Shown piece by piece: positions 57,028 through 64,000 of a DNA stretch of 64,000 nucleotides (positions within the stretch are counted from its first letter, which is position 1; each line of letters opens with the position of its first letter). The translations under genes and the position numbers were made by a program. The DNA is from Thalassobacillus cyri. GTDB lineage: Bacteria > Bacillota > Bacilli > Bacillales > Halobacillaceae. Where the stretch lies: NCBI RefSeq assembly GCF_900107755.1, contig NZ_FNQR01000005.1:1-64000 (forward strand), read 5' to 3'. The notes beneath the pieces were generated by a model. That model had not been told where the DNA came from. It saw nothing but the letters and a program-made list of their open reading frames with translations, and did not search any database.

Positions 57028-57074
57028 GGTAATGGAATGAAACTAGAGAGCCTAATTTAAGGGGATGAAATACC

Positions 57075-58262
57075 TTGAGTAAAATCATAGCAATCAATGC
57101 CGGCAGTTCTTCTTTGAAATTTCAGCTGATTGAAATGCCGGAAGAAACAGTAATAACTAAAGGTTTAGTAGAAAGAATCGGAATCAACGATTCTATTTTC
57201 ACAATAGAAGTGGGCGGAGAAAAAGTTAAGACCACACAAGATATTCCTGATCATGCGGAAGCAGTTAAAATGCTGTTGGATAAATTAACTTCTACAGGCA
57301 TCATAGAATCCTTGGATGAGATTGATGGAGTAGGACACCGTGTCGTCCATGGAGGGGAGCGTTTCAGTGACTCTGTTGTGATCACTGAGGAAGTCATTCA
57401 GGAAATTGAAGAGGTGTCGGAATTGGCTCCTTTGCATAACCCAGCCAACCTGACAGGTATCCGGGCATTCAAGCAAGTACTTCCTGAGGTGCCATCTGTT
57501 GCTGTGTTTGATACTGCTTTCCATCAAACCATGCCAGAACAATCTTATTTATACAGCCTGCCATATGAATACTATGAGAAATATGGCATCCGTAAATATG
57601 GTTTTCATGGTACTTCTCATAAGTATGTATCTGAACGTGCCTCTGAAATGTTAGGTCTTCCGGTTGAACAGCTGCGCCTCATTTCCTGCCACCTTGGTAA
57701 TGGAGCGAGCATCGCAGCTATTGAAGGCGGAAAATCGATCGACACATCCATGGGCTTCACACCATTAGCCGGTGTAACGATGGGTACACGTTCCGGTAAT
57801 ATCGACCCTGCTTTGATTCCTTACATCATGGATAAAACAGGGAAGTCTGCTGCTGAAGTCATGAATGTGTTGAACAAAGAAAGTGGTATGCTGGCACTTT
57901 CCGGCTTCTCCAGTGACCTTCGGGATATCGAAGAAAAAGCTTCAGAAGGAGAAGAGCGTGCGGAGCTGGCCCTGGAAGTATTTGCAGCACGCATTCATAA
58001 ATACATTGGGTCTTATGCTTCGCGTATGCACGGTGTAGACGCCATAGTTTTTACCGCAGGTGTCGGAGAGAACAGTACATCCATTCGTGAACGTGTCTTG
58101 AAAGGCTTAGAATTCATGGGGGTTTACTGGGATCCATCTTTAAATCAGGTACGTGGGAAAGAAGCATTTGTAAACTATCCGCATTCTCCTGTTAAAGTCA
58201 TGATCATTCCAACTAACGAGGAAGTCATGATCGCACGAGATACGGTACGTCTATCCAGTTAA
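57075..58262 (+). CDS. ackA: Acetate kinase, TTG start
   Basis: A 395-aa acetate kinase that makes ATP from acetyl phosphate in overflow metabolism. Motifs: [11 protein letters not shown] at the N-terminus, [23 protein letters not shown] and [12 protein letters not shown]. The start is TTG at 57075, eight or so bases after AAGGGGATG. No ATG in frame is near. CcpA activation is likely from the cre site upstream. Confidence 0.96.
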   Translation: MSKIIAINAGSSSLKFQLIEMPEETVITKGLVERIGINDSIFTIEVGGEKVKTTQDIPDHAEAVKMLLDKLTSTGIIESLDEIDGVGHRVVHGGERFSDSVVITEEVIQEIEEVSELAPLHNPANLTGIRAFKQVLPEVPSVAVFDTAFHQTMPEQSYLYSLPYEYYEKYGIRKYGFHGTSHKYVSERASEMLGLPVEQLRLISCHLGNGASIAAIEGGKSIDTSMGFTPLAGVTMGTRSGNIDPALIPYIMDKTGKSAAEVMNVLNKESGMLALSGFSSDLRDIEEKASEGEERAELALEVFAARIHKYIGSYASRMHGVDAIVFTAGVGENSTSIRERVLKGLEFMGVYWDPSLNQVRGKEAFVNYPHSPVKVMIIPTNEEVMIARDTVRLSS

Positions 58263-58266
58263 TAAT

Positions 58267-58313
58267 AAAACCAAGTGTTCCGTTTATAAACGCACGGGAC
58301 GCTTGGTTTTTTG
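58267..58313 (+). terminator. Terminator of ackA
   Basis: AAACCAAGTGTTCCGT pairs with ACGCACGGGACGCTTGGTTT with bulges, followed by a T run. Confidence 0.8.
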
Positions 58314-58390
58314 TTTGCGAATGGATTTTATTTTTTTCCTATTCGAGCTAGAATAAGAATAGGCATAAGAGGAGAATGGGAGGCAATAAG

Positions 58391-59233
58391 ATGAGCGATG
58401 GAAATAAAGTGAGCAGGGATATCCAGCAATGGAGAAGGAACCATACTGATTACCAGCCCAATGATTTTGAGCGTATGTATGATGCGTGGGTCAATCAAAT
58501 GTTTGATGGTCTCGATTCTAAATGGAAACAGGTCTTTTTCCGTAATTTAGATAATTACTTATTTCATACTCATGCTTTTATTCAAGGCACTTCTTTTCAA
58601 AATGAAGCAAGGGAACGTATCATCACGGTCGGCAGAGTTTTTGATAATCAAATAGAAAATATTTCTGATTTGAAGGTCTTATCTATCGACCGACGTACAT
58701 ATATCGCCCAGCAGCAAATATCACGGATCAGGCTGTATTCTTTTGCCCAGGGAGGGTTGACTGGAACTGGCGGCCTGCTTTTGTTTGGTTTGGATTTTCC
58801 ATTGATGATGGGAATGAATTTGCGTGCGGTCCAAATGATCGGTTTGTCATTCGGTCACGAAATGAACCATCCTTATGAGATGATGCTGTCGTTGCGTGTC
58901 TTCCACGCAGCTACCTTGCCCAAAAGGATGCAAGAGGAGGCATGGGAAGAGCTGGTGGAGGAAGTACGGAATGACAACCACCCCTATGTGTTTGAGGGTG
59001 CAGATGACCTTACTGATGAATCCTGGCTGGAGCAGCCTCTTAAGCAAATTCTCAAATCACTGTTTATCGTAATGTTTCGCAAAAAGCTGATCCAAGGACT
59101 ACCTTTAGTCAGCATGACAGTAGGAGCCACTGTCAATTACCGTTTGACACGCCGGGTTTCAGAATTCGCGTTGAGATTTTACCAATATCGATATTTACTA
59201 GCAAAGGAAGAGGAGGGGGAAGATGTCCGTTGA
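58391..59233 (+). CDS. EcsC family protein
   Basis: A 280-aa protein of the EcsC family. A Gly-rich hydrophobic stretch (QGGLTGTGGLLLFGLDFPLM) and VQMIGLSFGHE are the recognisable core. A second hydrophobic segment lies near the C-terminus. The molecular role is unknown. GGGAGG sits 7 bases before the ATG at 58391, so 58376 is rejected. It overlaps moaB by 11 bases. Confidence 0.85.
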   Translation: MSDGNKVSRDIQQWRRNHTDYQPNDFERMYDAWVNQMFDGLDSKWKQVFFRNLDNYLFHTHAFIQGTSFQNEARERIITVGRVFDNQIENISDLKVLSIDRRTYIAQQQISRIRLYSFAQGGLTGTGGLLLFGLDFPLMMGMNLRAVQMIGLSFGHEMNHPYEMMLSLRVFHAATLPKRMQEEAWEELVEEVRNDNHPYVFEGADDLTDESWLEQPLKQILKSLFIVMFRKKLIQGLPLVSMTVGATVNYRLTRRVSEFALRFYQYRYLLAKEEEGEDVR

Positions 59234-59735
59234 GGAGCATAAACAAGAAGCAAAAAAATCAATAGCATGCATGATTATCACGGTGAGTGATACGAGAACA
59301 AAAGAAACGGATAAGAGCGGGAAGTTGATGATTGAATTATTGACTTCCAAAGGTCATCACATCGTGGACCATCGTATCGTAAAAGACGAAGAACAAGCAA
59401 TTCAGGAAGCAGTAGAATCTGGATGTAATAACACGGAGGTAGAAGCGATACTTACCAATGGAGGTACAGGAATCGCGAAGCGGGACGTGACTATTGAAAC
59501 GGTCGCTTCACTATTTGATAAAGAAATAACGGGCTTCGGGGAAATTTTCCGAATGCTTAGTTATACAGAAGACATCGGATCAGCAGCCATTTTATCCAGG
59601 GCGATAGCAGGTGTCAGCAGAAATACGGCAATTTTCTCCACGCCTGGTTCAAGTGGGGCAGTTAAACTTGCGATGAATAAATTGATTCTCCCAGAGCTCA
59701 GCCATGTAATCCGGGAAATACAAAAAGATATTTAA
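59223..59735 (+). CDS. moaB: Molybdenum cofactor biosynthesis protein MoaB
   Basis: A 170-aa MoaB/MogA-type protein that adenylates molybdopterin. Conserved motifs: TVSDTRTKETDKSG, TNGGTGIAKRDVT, GEIFRMLSYTEDIGSAA and STPGSSGAVKLAM. GAGGAGGGGG, inside the end of the EcsC gene, precedes the ATG. No other molybdenum cofactor gene is in the window. Confidence 0.95.
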   Translation: MSVEEHKQEAKKSIACMIITVSDTRTKETDKSGKLMIELLTSKGHHIVDHRIVKDEEQAIQEAVESGCNNTEVEAILTNGGTGIAKRDVTIETVASLFDKEITGFGEIFRMLSYTEDIGSAAILSRAIAGVSRNTAIFSTPGSSGAVKLAMNKLILPELSHVIREIQKDI

Positions 59736-59737
59736 AA

Positions 59738-59780
59738 TAAACAAACCCTGCCTCTTATACCTAAGCGGCAGGGTCTTTCT
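59738..59780. terminator. Terminator between moaB and the convergent gene
   Basis: ACCCTGCC pairs with GGCAGGGT. The T-rich tail is better on the minus strand. Confidence 0.6.
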
Positions 59781-60090
59781 AACTGGTTTTAGCAGTGATG
59801 ACAGGGTTTGTCCTGTACCAGATCCATAAGTCATTGATCATCGAAGCAAGCTGGCTGATCCGGTCGTTCAACCGGCAGGATGCTTCGAAGTCTTCTTCAT
59901 TATTGAGCCGTGCAAGACAGTTTTCTATATCTTTTTCCAGCTTCTTGATTTTATCAGGAATTTCCCCACGGTGATTTTCCCATACTGCTAAAATCAAAGC
60001 TTGTTCCCTTTGAGTAAACGTATAAAAAGGACGAGGTAGATCCGGGATAGAAAGGTGAAGCCTTGGATCATAAGTGAAATATTGTTCCAT
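59779..60090 (-). CDS. Hypothetical protein, 103 aa, in a unit with the universal stress gene
   Basis: A soluble helical protein with an aromatic N-terminal segment (EQYFTYDPRLHLSIPDLPRP) and a predicted coiled-coil (IPDKIKKLEKDIENCLARL). I do not recognise a family. GCAGGAGG precedes the ATG at 60090. The longer frame to 60147 overlaps the upstream gene and is rejected. It lies 17 bases after the universal stress gene, so they are probably one transcript. Confidence 0.7.
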   Translation of the reverse strand: MEQYFTYDPRLHLSIPDLPRPFYTFTQREQALILAVWENHRGEIPDKIKKLEKDIENCLARLNNEEDFEASCRLNDRISQLASMINDLWIWYRTNPVITAKTS

Positions 60091-60107
60091 AAAACCTCCT
60101 GCAGCGG

Positions 60108-60557
60108 TTATTTTTGTTCTGGCATCCGCACTACAAGTACGTCGCACTTAGCATATCTGGTAATGTGTTCAGAAACACTGCCGATAAAGAAGCGTTCCAT
60201 TGTATTGAGACCGGTGGCCCCACAGATAATCAAGTCTGCTTTGTATTTCGGGGCTACATCCTTAGCAATTTTTATTTTAGGTGAACCATATTCAATGTCA
60301 ATGGTGACATTGTCTACCCCAGCTTCCTTCGCTTTATCCTGGTATTCATCCAATAACTCCTTAGCATAGCCCTCCGCGCGGATAGCAAGAGATCTGTCAT
60401 AAGCTTCAACCGTAGCAAACGCACGGGTATCCACGACATGGGATAGAATTAATTGGGCATCATTTCTTTTAGCAATATCAATTGCTTTTTTAAAAGCGAA
60501 TTCAGCAGCGTTAGAACCATCAATTGCCACTACAATGTGACTATATTCGAATGACAT
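60108..60557 (-). CDS. Universal stress protein (UspA family)
   Basis: A 149-aa UspA-fold protein. The strand HIVVAIDGSNAAEFAF opens it, and the ATP-binding signature GATGLNTMERFFIGSVSEHI is near the end (G-x2-G-x9-G-S/T pattern). It is cytosolic and probably nucleotide-binding. AAGGGAGCG lies before the ATG. A perfect cre site overlaps the predicted -35 region. Confidence 0.93.
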   Translation of the reverse strand: MSFEYSHIVVAIDGSNAAEFAFKKAIDIAKRNDAQLILSHVVDTRAFATVEAYDRSLAIRAEGYAKELLDEYQDKAKEAGVDNVTIDIEYGSPKIKIAKDVAPKYKADLIICGATGLNTMERFFIGSVSEHITRYAKCDVLVVRMPEQK

Positions 60558-60588
60558 ATGGAACGCTCCCTTCCTTATTTATACTTCT

Positions 60589-60617
60589 ATTATAACATGC
60601 GGAATGTTGTTAATGTA
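60589..60617 (-). promoter_or_regulatory. Promoter of the universal stress unit
   Basis: On the minus strand the extended -10 box TGTTATAAT is present. The -35 position, 17 bases upstream, falls within the cre site and is not a good consensus. Confidence 0.55.
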
Positions 60618-60627
60618 AACGTTGTCA
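60614..60627. promoter_or_regulatory. cre site (CcpA operator) between usp and a small gene
   Basis: TGTAAACGTTGTCA matches the cre consensus at all 14 positions. It overlaps the -35 region of the universal stress promoter and lies about 49 bases before the divergent small ORF at 60676. Confidence 0.8.
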
Positions 60628-60675
60628 AACATGAAAACATACATTTTTGTGAACATTATAAAGGGAGGTGCCTAC

Positions 60676-60804
60676 ATGGATAAAGACCAGCAGAAAAGTC
60701 CTAAAGTTGAGGAAGACTCTCTGGAAGGAATCAATGAAAGTTATCAGTCAGGGAGTGTCGAATTTCCGCGGATGAAAGAGAAAAAGAATAAAAGGGAGGA
60801 ATAA
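60676..60804 (+). CDS. Small hydrophilic protein, 42 aa
   Basis: A short, highly charged peptide (starting MDKDQQKSPKVEEDSLEG, ending in a Lys/Arg/Glu run) with no hydrophobic segment. AAAGGGAGGTG is 5 bases before the ATG at 60676. A hairpin follows at 60819. Function unknown; it may be disordered. Confidence 0.6.
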   Translation: MDKDQQKSPKVEEDSLEGINESYQSGSVEFPRMKEKKNKREE

Positions 60805-60818
60805 GGTACTTTCTCATT

Positions 60819-60860
60819 GGGAAAGCAGCAAGGAAAAGCTTTTCTCCTTGCTGCCTTTCT
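60819..60860 (+). terminator. Terminator after the small gene
   Basis: GAAAGCAGCAAGGA pairs with TCCTTGCTGCCTTTC. The T run is weak. Confidence 0.6.
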
Positions 60861-60866
60861 ATGAAG

Positions 60867-61492
60867 TCCTATTGCTCTCCGTGTTGATTTTATAGTTAAG
60901 CTCTCTTTTGCTGAAGACTCAGTTACGAGATAGTGTGGTCCGTTACCATAAGAGTAATGGGATGGTCCGGGAAACGACTCGCTTTCCTGCGATCTGGCAA
61001 GCTTCCTCGGGCTAAAGCCCTGTGGGATCTCGCCTAGCCCCTTCTCCCGCAGGAGTCTCATCGTTTCCCTTCCCATCCAACCAGTTTAGTAATAAACGGT
61101 CTCTTCGTGTGTGTAGCTTTATTTTGAGCCATTTATTAAAGGGGGCAAAGTCTTCTTTCAAAATTATCATAGCGCGGTTTACACAAGTGGTATTTCGAGA
61201 ACTTTCTACGGCCAGGTTCGGAGGGGAACGGCGAGACTCCTCGAAAATGCTACGCATTTCCTTCGTGCGTGGGTTAATTCAGGGTGAAATTTCAAAGTCC
61301 TGCGGGATGAAAATGACAGGTGAGACCCCGGAAGACGAAGTCTGAGGAGGCTCAGCGCATGCCTGCGGAAAGGGAGTCGTTCCCCTCCGGACCGGTATTC
61401 AGTCAAACATTTCGAAACTGAGTCTTCCATAATTAGGCCCAATAGTTGAATAAGGCTTTTATGAAAGATCAACACCAACGTTTAACAAATCC
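60867..61492. repeat. Copy C of the terminally inverted non-coding repeat
   Basis: The left end GTGTTGATTTTATAG and right end AACACCAACGTTTAACAAATCC are inverted relatives of each other and of copies A and B. Inside are GGTCCGGGAAACGACTCGC, AGGTGAGACCCCGG, GAGGAGGCTCAGCGC and GCGGAAAGGGAGTCG, as in dispersed Bacillaceae repeats. CTCGAAAATGCTACGCATTT near 61240 is the reverse complement of a segment in copy A near 555. No convincing gene lies in it. Confidence 0.6.
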
Positions 61493-61713
61493 TAAGAATA
61501 AACAAGCTGCAATGATGGTGAGGGAATTCACTTTCTTTCCTCGGTTCCTCAAGCCCGAAGCCAAAGCAGAATTAAGCGACAGAAAAAGCATTAGGTGTGA
61601 ACCGATATCATTATCTGTAGTAAAGTAGAGATGGAGTGTAAAGCTTTACTGCTACAAGAATAGAATCATTACATAAAATAATCGCAATTGTAAAAACTGA
61701 AGGAGGAATAGCT
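61493..61713 (+). other. Non-coding gap before the SDR gene
   Basis: I see no supported gene here. A short open frame runs out of the repeat end but has no ribosome binding site. The last bases hold the GGAGG site of the following gene. Confidence 0.4.
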
Positions 61714-62472
61714 GTGCGACATGCCCTCATTACCGCAGGAACTAAAGGGCTAGGTAAAATGGTGACCACCCGCTTTTTAGAAATGGGACATTCTGTCACC
61801 GTTACGTATCGAACGGACCGTGATAAAGCGGAACAACTATTGGAAGATTGGCCCGAACATCATGATCGCATTCAAATCATCCAGGTAGATGTGACTAAAA
61901 AGAAGGATTTGATAGAGCTTGTTGAGCAGACCATCGACCGCTTCAGCAGAATTGATTACTTGATCAATAATGCCGGCCCTTATATTTTTAAAAGAAAAAA
62001 ATTATTGGATTATACTCAGGAAGAATGGGATGCCATGATACGCGGTAATCTGGATGCATCTTTTCATTTATTCAAGCTGGTAGCTCCTTATATGAGAAAG
62101 CAGAAATTCGGTCGTATTATCAATTACGGCTTCCAGGGGGCCGGGGCAGCTTCCGGATGGATCTACCGATCTGCTTTTGCAGCAGCCAAAGTTGGGCTGG
62201 TTTCGCTAACGAAAACAATTGCTTTTGAGGAAGCTGAGAATGGAATAACCTCAAACATGGTTTGCCCTGGAAATATTATGGGGGAGATGAAGGAAGCGAC
62301 CATTGCGGAAAGTAAAAAAATCCGGGATGAACATACACCCATCGGAAGATCAGGTACCGGAGAAGATATCGCACGCACGATCGAATTCTTATGTGAAGAA
62401 GACAGCGATATGATCACTGGAGCAGTTTACGAAGTCACAGGCGGCCTGGATGTCATTCATCGTCACCGGTGA
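61714..62472 (+). CDS. ytkK: Short-chain dehydrogenase/reductase (YtkK-like), catalytic Tyr replaced
   Basis: A 252-aa SDR-fold protein, GTG start 6 bases after AAGGAGGA. The nucleotide loop is ALITAGTKGLGK (a variant of TGxxxGxG) and NNAGP is present. In the usual YxxxK active site the Tyr is Phe155 (SAFAAAK, Lys159). The tail VYEVTGGLD is typical of FabG-like members. It may not catalyse the standard reaction. It precedes ald. Confidence 0.88.
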   Translation: MRHALITAGTKGLGKMVTTRFLEMGHSVTVTYRTDRDKAEQLLEDWPEHHDRIQIIQVDVTKKKDLIELVEQTIDRFSRIDYLINNAGPYIFKRKKLLDYTQEEWDAMIRGNLDASFHLFKLVAPYMRKQKFGRIINYGFQGAGAASGWIYRSAFAAAKVGLVSLTKTIAFEEAENGITSNMVCPGNIMGEMKEATIAESKKIRDEHTPIGRSGTGEDIARTIEFLCEEDSDMITGAVYEVTGGLDVIHRHR

Positions 62473-62635
62473 TTCGTATATTCTTTGTCGAAATTAAATG
62501 TGAAAAAACGAGTTTTTTGTTACAATGTAAAGGCTTACATTTGCGTTATCTATCCCCTTTTCAGAAATAATGGTATAGTGGTTGTGAGAAGGGGAGGACA
62601 AGCGTCCTAGAACAATGGATTGGGAGGTTATGAAT

Positions 62636-63757
62636 ATGAAAATCGGAGTACCTAGAGAAATAAAAAATAATGAAAACCGTGTGGCCATGACTCCGGCTGG
62701 TGTTATTTCTTTGACCAATGCAGGTCATGATGTGTATGTGGAAACCAATGCGGGAGTAGGTTCGAATTTTACGGATACCCAATACATAGAAGCAGGGGCT
62801 ACTATCGTAGACACAGCTCAAGAGGCGTGGAGCCAGGAAATGGTCATGAAAGTAAAAGAACCACTTCCTGACGAGTATGATTATTTTTATGAAGGACTTA
62901 TTTTATTTACGTATCTCCATCTGGCGCCAGAGCCAGAACTTACAAAAGCATTGATTGACCGTAAAGTAGTCAGCATTGCTTACGAAACAGTCCAATTGGA
63001 TAATGGATCGCTTCCTTTATTGACACCGATGAGTGAGGTTGCAGGCCGGATGGCTACACAAATAGGGGCGCAATTTTTAGAGAAGCTTCATGGAGGGAAA
63101 GGTATCCTGCTGGGAGGAATTCCTGGGGTTCGACGCGGGAGAGTCACTGTTATCGGCGGAGGAGTTGTCGGGACAAATGCAGCGAAAATAGCGATGGGTC
63201 TCGGTGCGGATGTCACGATCATCGACTTGAACCCGGAACGTTTGCGTCAATTGGATGATATCTTCGGTTCAGAAATTAATACCCTCATGTCGAACCCATT
63301 GAATATTCAGGAATCTCTGGCAGAATCAGACTTAGTGATTGGAGCTGTCTTAATTCCTGGAGCTAAAGCCCCGAAGCTTGTCACCGATGAGATGGTACAG
63401 TCCATGATGAAAGGTTCAGTCATTGTGGATGTGGCAATCGACCAGGGAGGAATTTTTGAAACCACCGACCGGATTACTACCCATGACAATCCTACGTATG
63501 AAAAGCATGGTGTGGTGCACTATGCCGTTGCAAACATGCCGGGTGCTGTACCACGGACCTCGACCATTGGCCTGACGAATGTGACGATTCCATACGCGCT
63601 GCAACTGGCTAACAAAGGCTACCGCCAGGCATGCCAGGATAATATAGCGTTACGTAAAGGAATCAACACATTGAATGGTTTTGTAACTTACCGTGCTGTC
63701 GCAGAAGCACACCAGCTTGAATACTCAGATGTTGAAACCTTACTAGAATATGAGTGA
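62636..63757 (+). CDS. ald: Alanine dehydrogenase
   Basis: A 373-aa NAD-dependent enzyme interconverting alanine and pyruvate, important in alanine use and in sporulation. The N-terminal [19 protein letters not shown], the substrate-site [13 protein letters not shown] and the NAD loop [13 protein letters not shown] are in place. GGGAGG is 8 bases before the ATG at 62636; 62630 is too close to the site and 62615 precedes it. Confidence 0.96.
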   Translation: MKIGVPREIKNNENRVAMTPAGVISLTNAGHDVYVETNAGVGSNFTDTQYIEAGATIVDTAQEAWSQEMVMKVKEPLPDEYDYFYEGLILFTYLHLAPEPELTKALIDRKVVSIAYETVQLDNGSLPLLTPMSEVAGRMATQIGAQFLEKLHGGKGILLGGIPGVRRGRVTVIGGGVVGTNAAKIAMGLGADVTIIDLNPERLRQLDDIFGSEINTLMSNPLNIQESLAESDLVIGAVLIPGAKAPKLVTDEMVQSMMKGSVIVDVAIDQGGIFETTDRITTHDNPTYEKHGVVHYAVANMPGAVPRTSTIGLTNVTIPYALQLANKGYRQACQDNIALRKGINTLNGFVTYRAVAEAHQLEYSDVETLLEYE

Positions 63758-63762
63758 TAATG

Positions 63763-63800
63763 AAACAGCGAGGGCAGCTAGAGTTTTCCTCGCTGTTTTT
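63763..63800 (+). terminator. Terminator of ald
   Basis: AACAGCGAGG pairs with CCTCGCTGTT and is followed by TTTG. Confidence 0.8.
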
Positions 63801-63899
63801 GATAGCATCGGAAAAATTATAATGAAAAATGAAACTTTCTTTTCGTTATATCGTATAAGAAAGTAACGCAGCGTTATCAGGAAGGAGAGGTGACCGGTC

Positions 63900-64000
63900 C
63901 TGGGACTGTTTTCACGTTTATTTTCAAATAAAAAAGCAAAGGCACCAGCAGTGAAGGAACGTACCCCGTTGAACATTCAAGTAGGGGACATTGTAAACTA
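63900..64000 (+). CDS. DUF4178-like protein, 5' end only, probable CTG start
   Basis: The window ends about 33 codons into an open frame reading (M/L)GLFSRLFSNKKAKAP..ERTPLNIQVGDIVNY. That opening resembles DUF4178 proteins, which begin MGLFSRLF or similar. GGAAGGAGAGGTGA is followed 6 bases later by CTG at 63900. An in-frame TGA sits three codons upstream at 63891, and no ATG, GTG or TTG lies nearer, so CTG is the likely start codon. Partial because of the window edge. Confidence 0.6.
   Translation, partial: MGLFSRLFSNKKAKAPAVKERTPLNIQVGDIVN

Noticed and set aside
61446-61628. 60-codon frame leaving the end of repeat copy C
   Set aside because: It begins in the repeat end, has no ribosome binding site and no recognisable product.

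Overview
The window is a chromosomal segment of a low-GC, endospore-forming Gram-positive bacterium of the family Bacillaceae. Evidence for this is an alpha/beta small acid-soluble spore protein with a sigma-G-like promoter, GerW-family YtfJ, RefZ, CcpA with cre sites, a bacillithiol-linked YtxJ, and a gene order that closely follows the yt* region of the Bacillus subtilis chromosome (ytgP to ald). Sodium-type MotPS stators, acidic protein tails and Bacillaceae-type intergenic repeats suggest a halophilic or marine relative (Halobacillus/Pontibacillus-like). The genus is an inference.

Layout. 1-330: the 3' end of an rRNA operon (23S end, 5S, terminator), followed by a long non-coding repeat (about 337-905). 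0.9-9.1 kb: a flavoprotein (ytfP), the lipid II flippase ytgP, a pseudouridine synthase, a DeoR-type regulator, a K+ channel, a damaged pepV dipeptidase gene and an MFS transporter. 9.1-17.4 kb: RNA phosphodiesterase, ytlQ, lipid kinase ytlR, ytmP, ytzH, an unlisted 52-residue membrane peptide, trmB, lactonase-type ytnP, a PepSY protein, the M42 peptidase ytoP and an NTPase. 17.5-22.1 kb is the most accessory-looking part: ytoQ, a lipoprotein, a chemoreceptor and a PTS-EIIC-like membrane protein. 22.1-31.4 kb: ytpPQR, sftA, a nicotinate phosphoribosyltransferase, murC and the stress operon ytxGHJ. 31.4-38.2 kb: aroG, ccpA, motPS and the convergent acuABC operon.

38.3-50.9 kb: a large class A penicillin-binding protein, T-box-controlled tyrS, rpsD with a leader, ytsP, refZ, hisJ, ezrA, an unknown membrane protein and the nifZ-thiI pair for tRNA 4-thiouridine. 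50.9-64 kb: sspA, ytcJ, NAD kinase, ytfIJ, tpx, ytxK, ackA, an EcsC-family gene, moaB, a universal stress protein unit, an SDR gene with a replaced catalytic Tyr, ald, and the start of a DUF4178-like gene.

Functional links: CcpA (32956) probably controls neighbours through cre sites near aroG-ccpA (31461), ackA (56971) and the universal stress gene (60614). Sporulation and stress regulation is visible as sigma-H plus sigma-B promoters before ytxGHJ, sigma-H plus a 0A box before refZ, a sigma-F-like promoter before ytfJ and a sigma-G-like promoter before sspA. I see no defence system, prophage, CRISPR array or intact transposase. The most notable items are the double lesion in pepV, a dispersed family of terminally inverted non-coding repeats, the hidden 52-residue membrane peptide, the exact cre sites, and a probable CTG start at the right edge.
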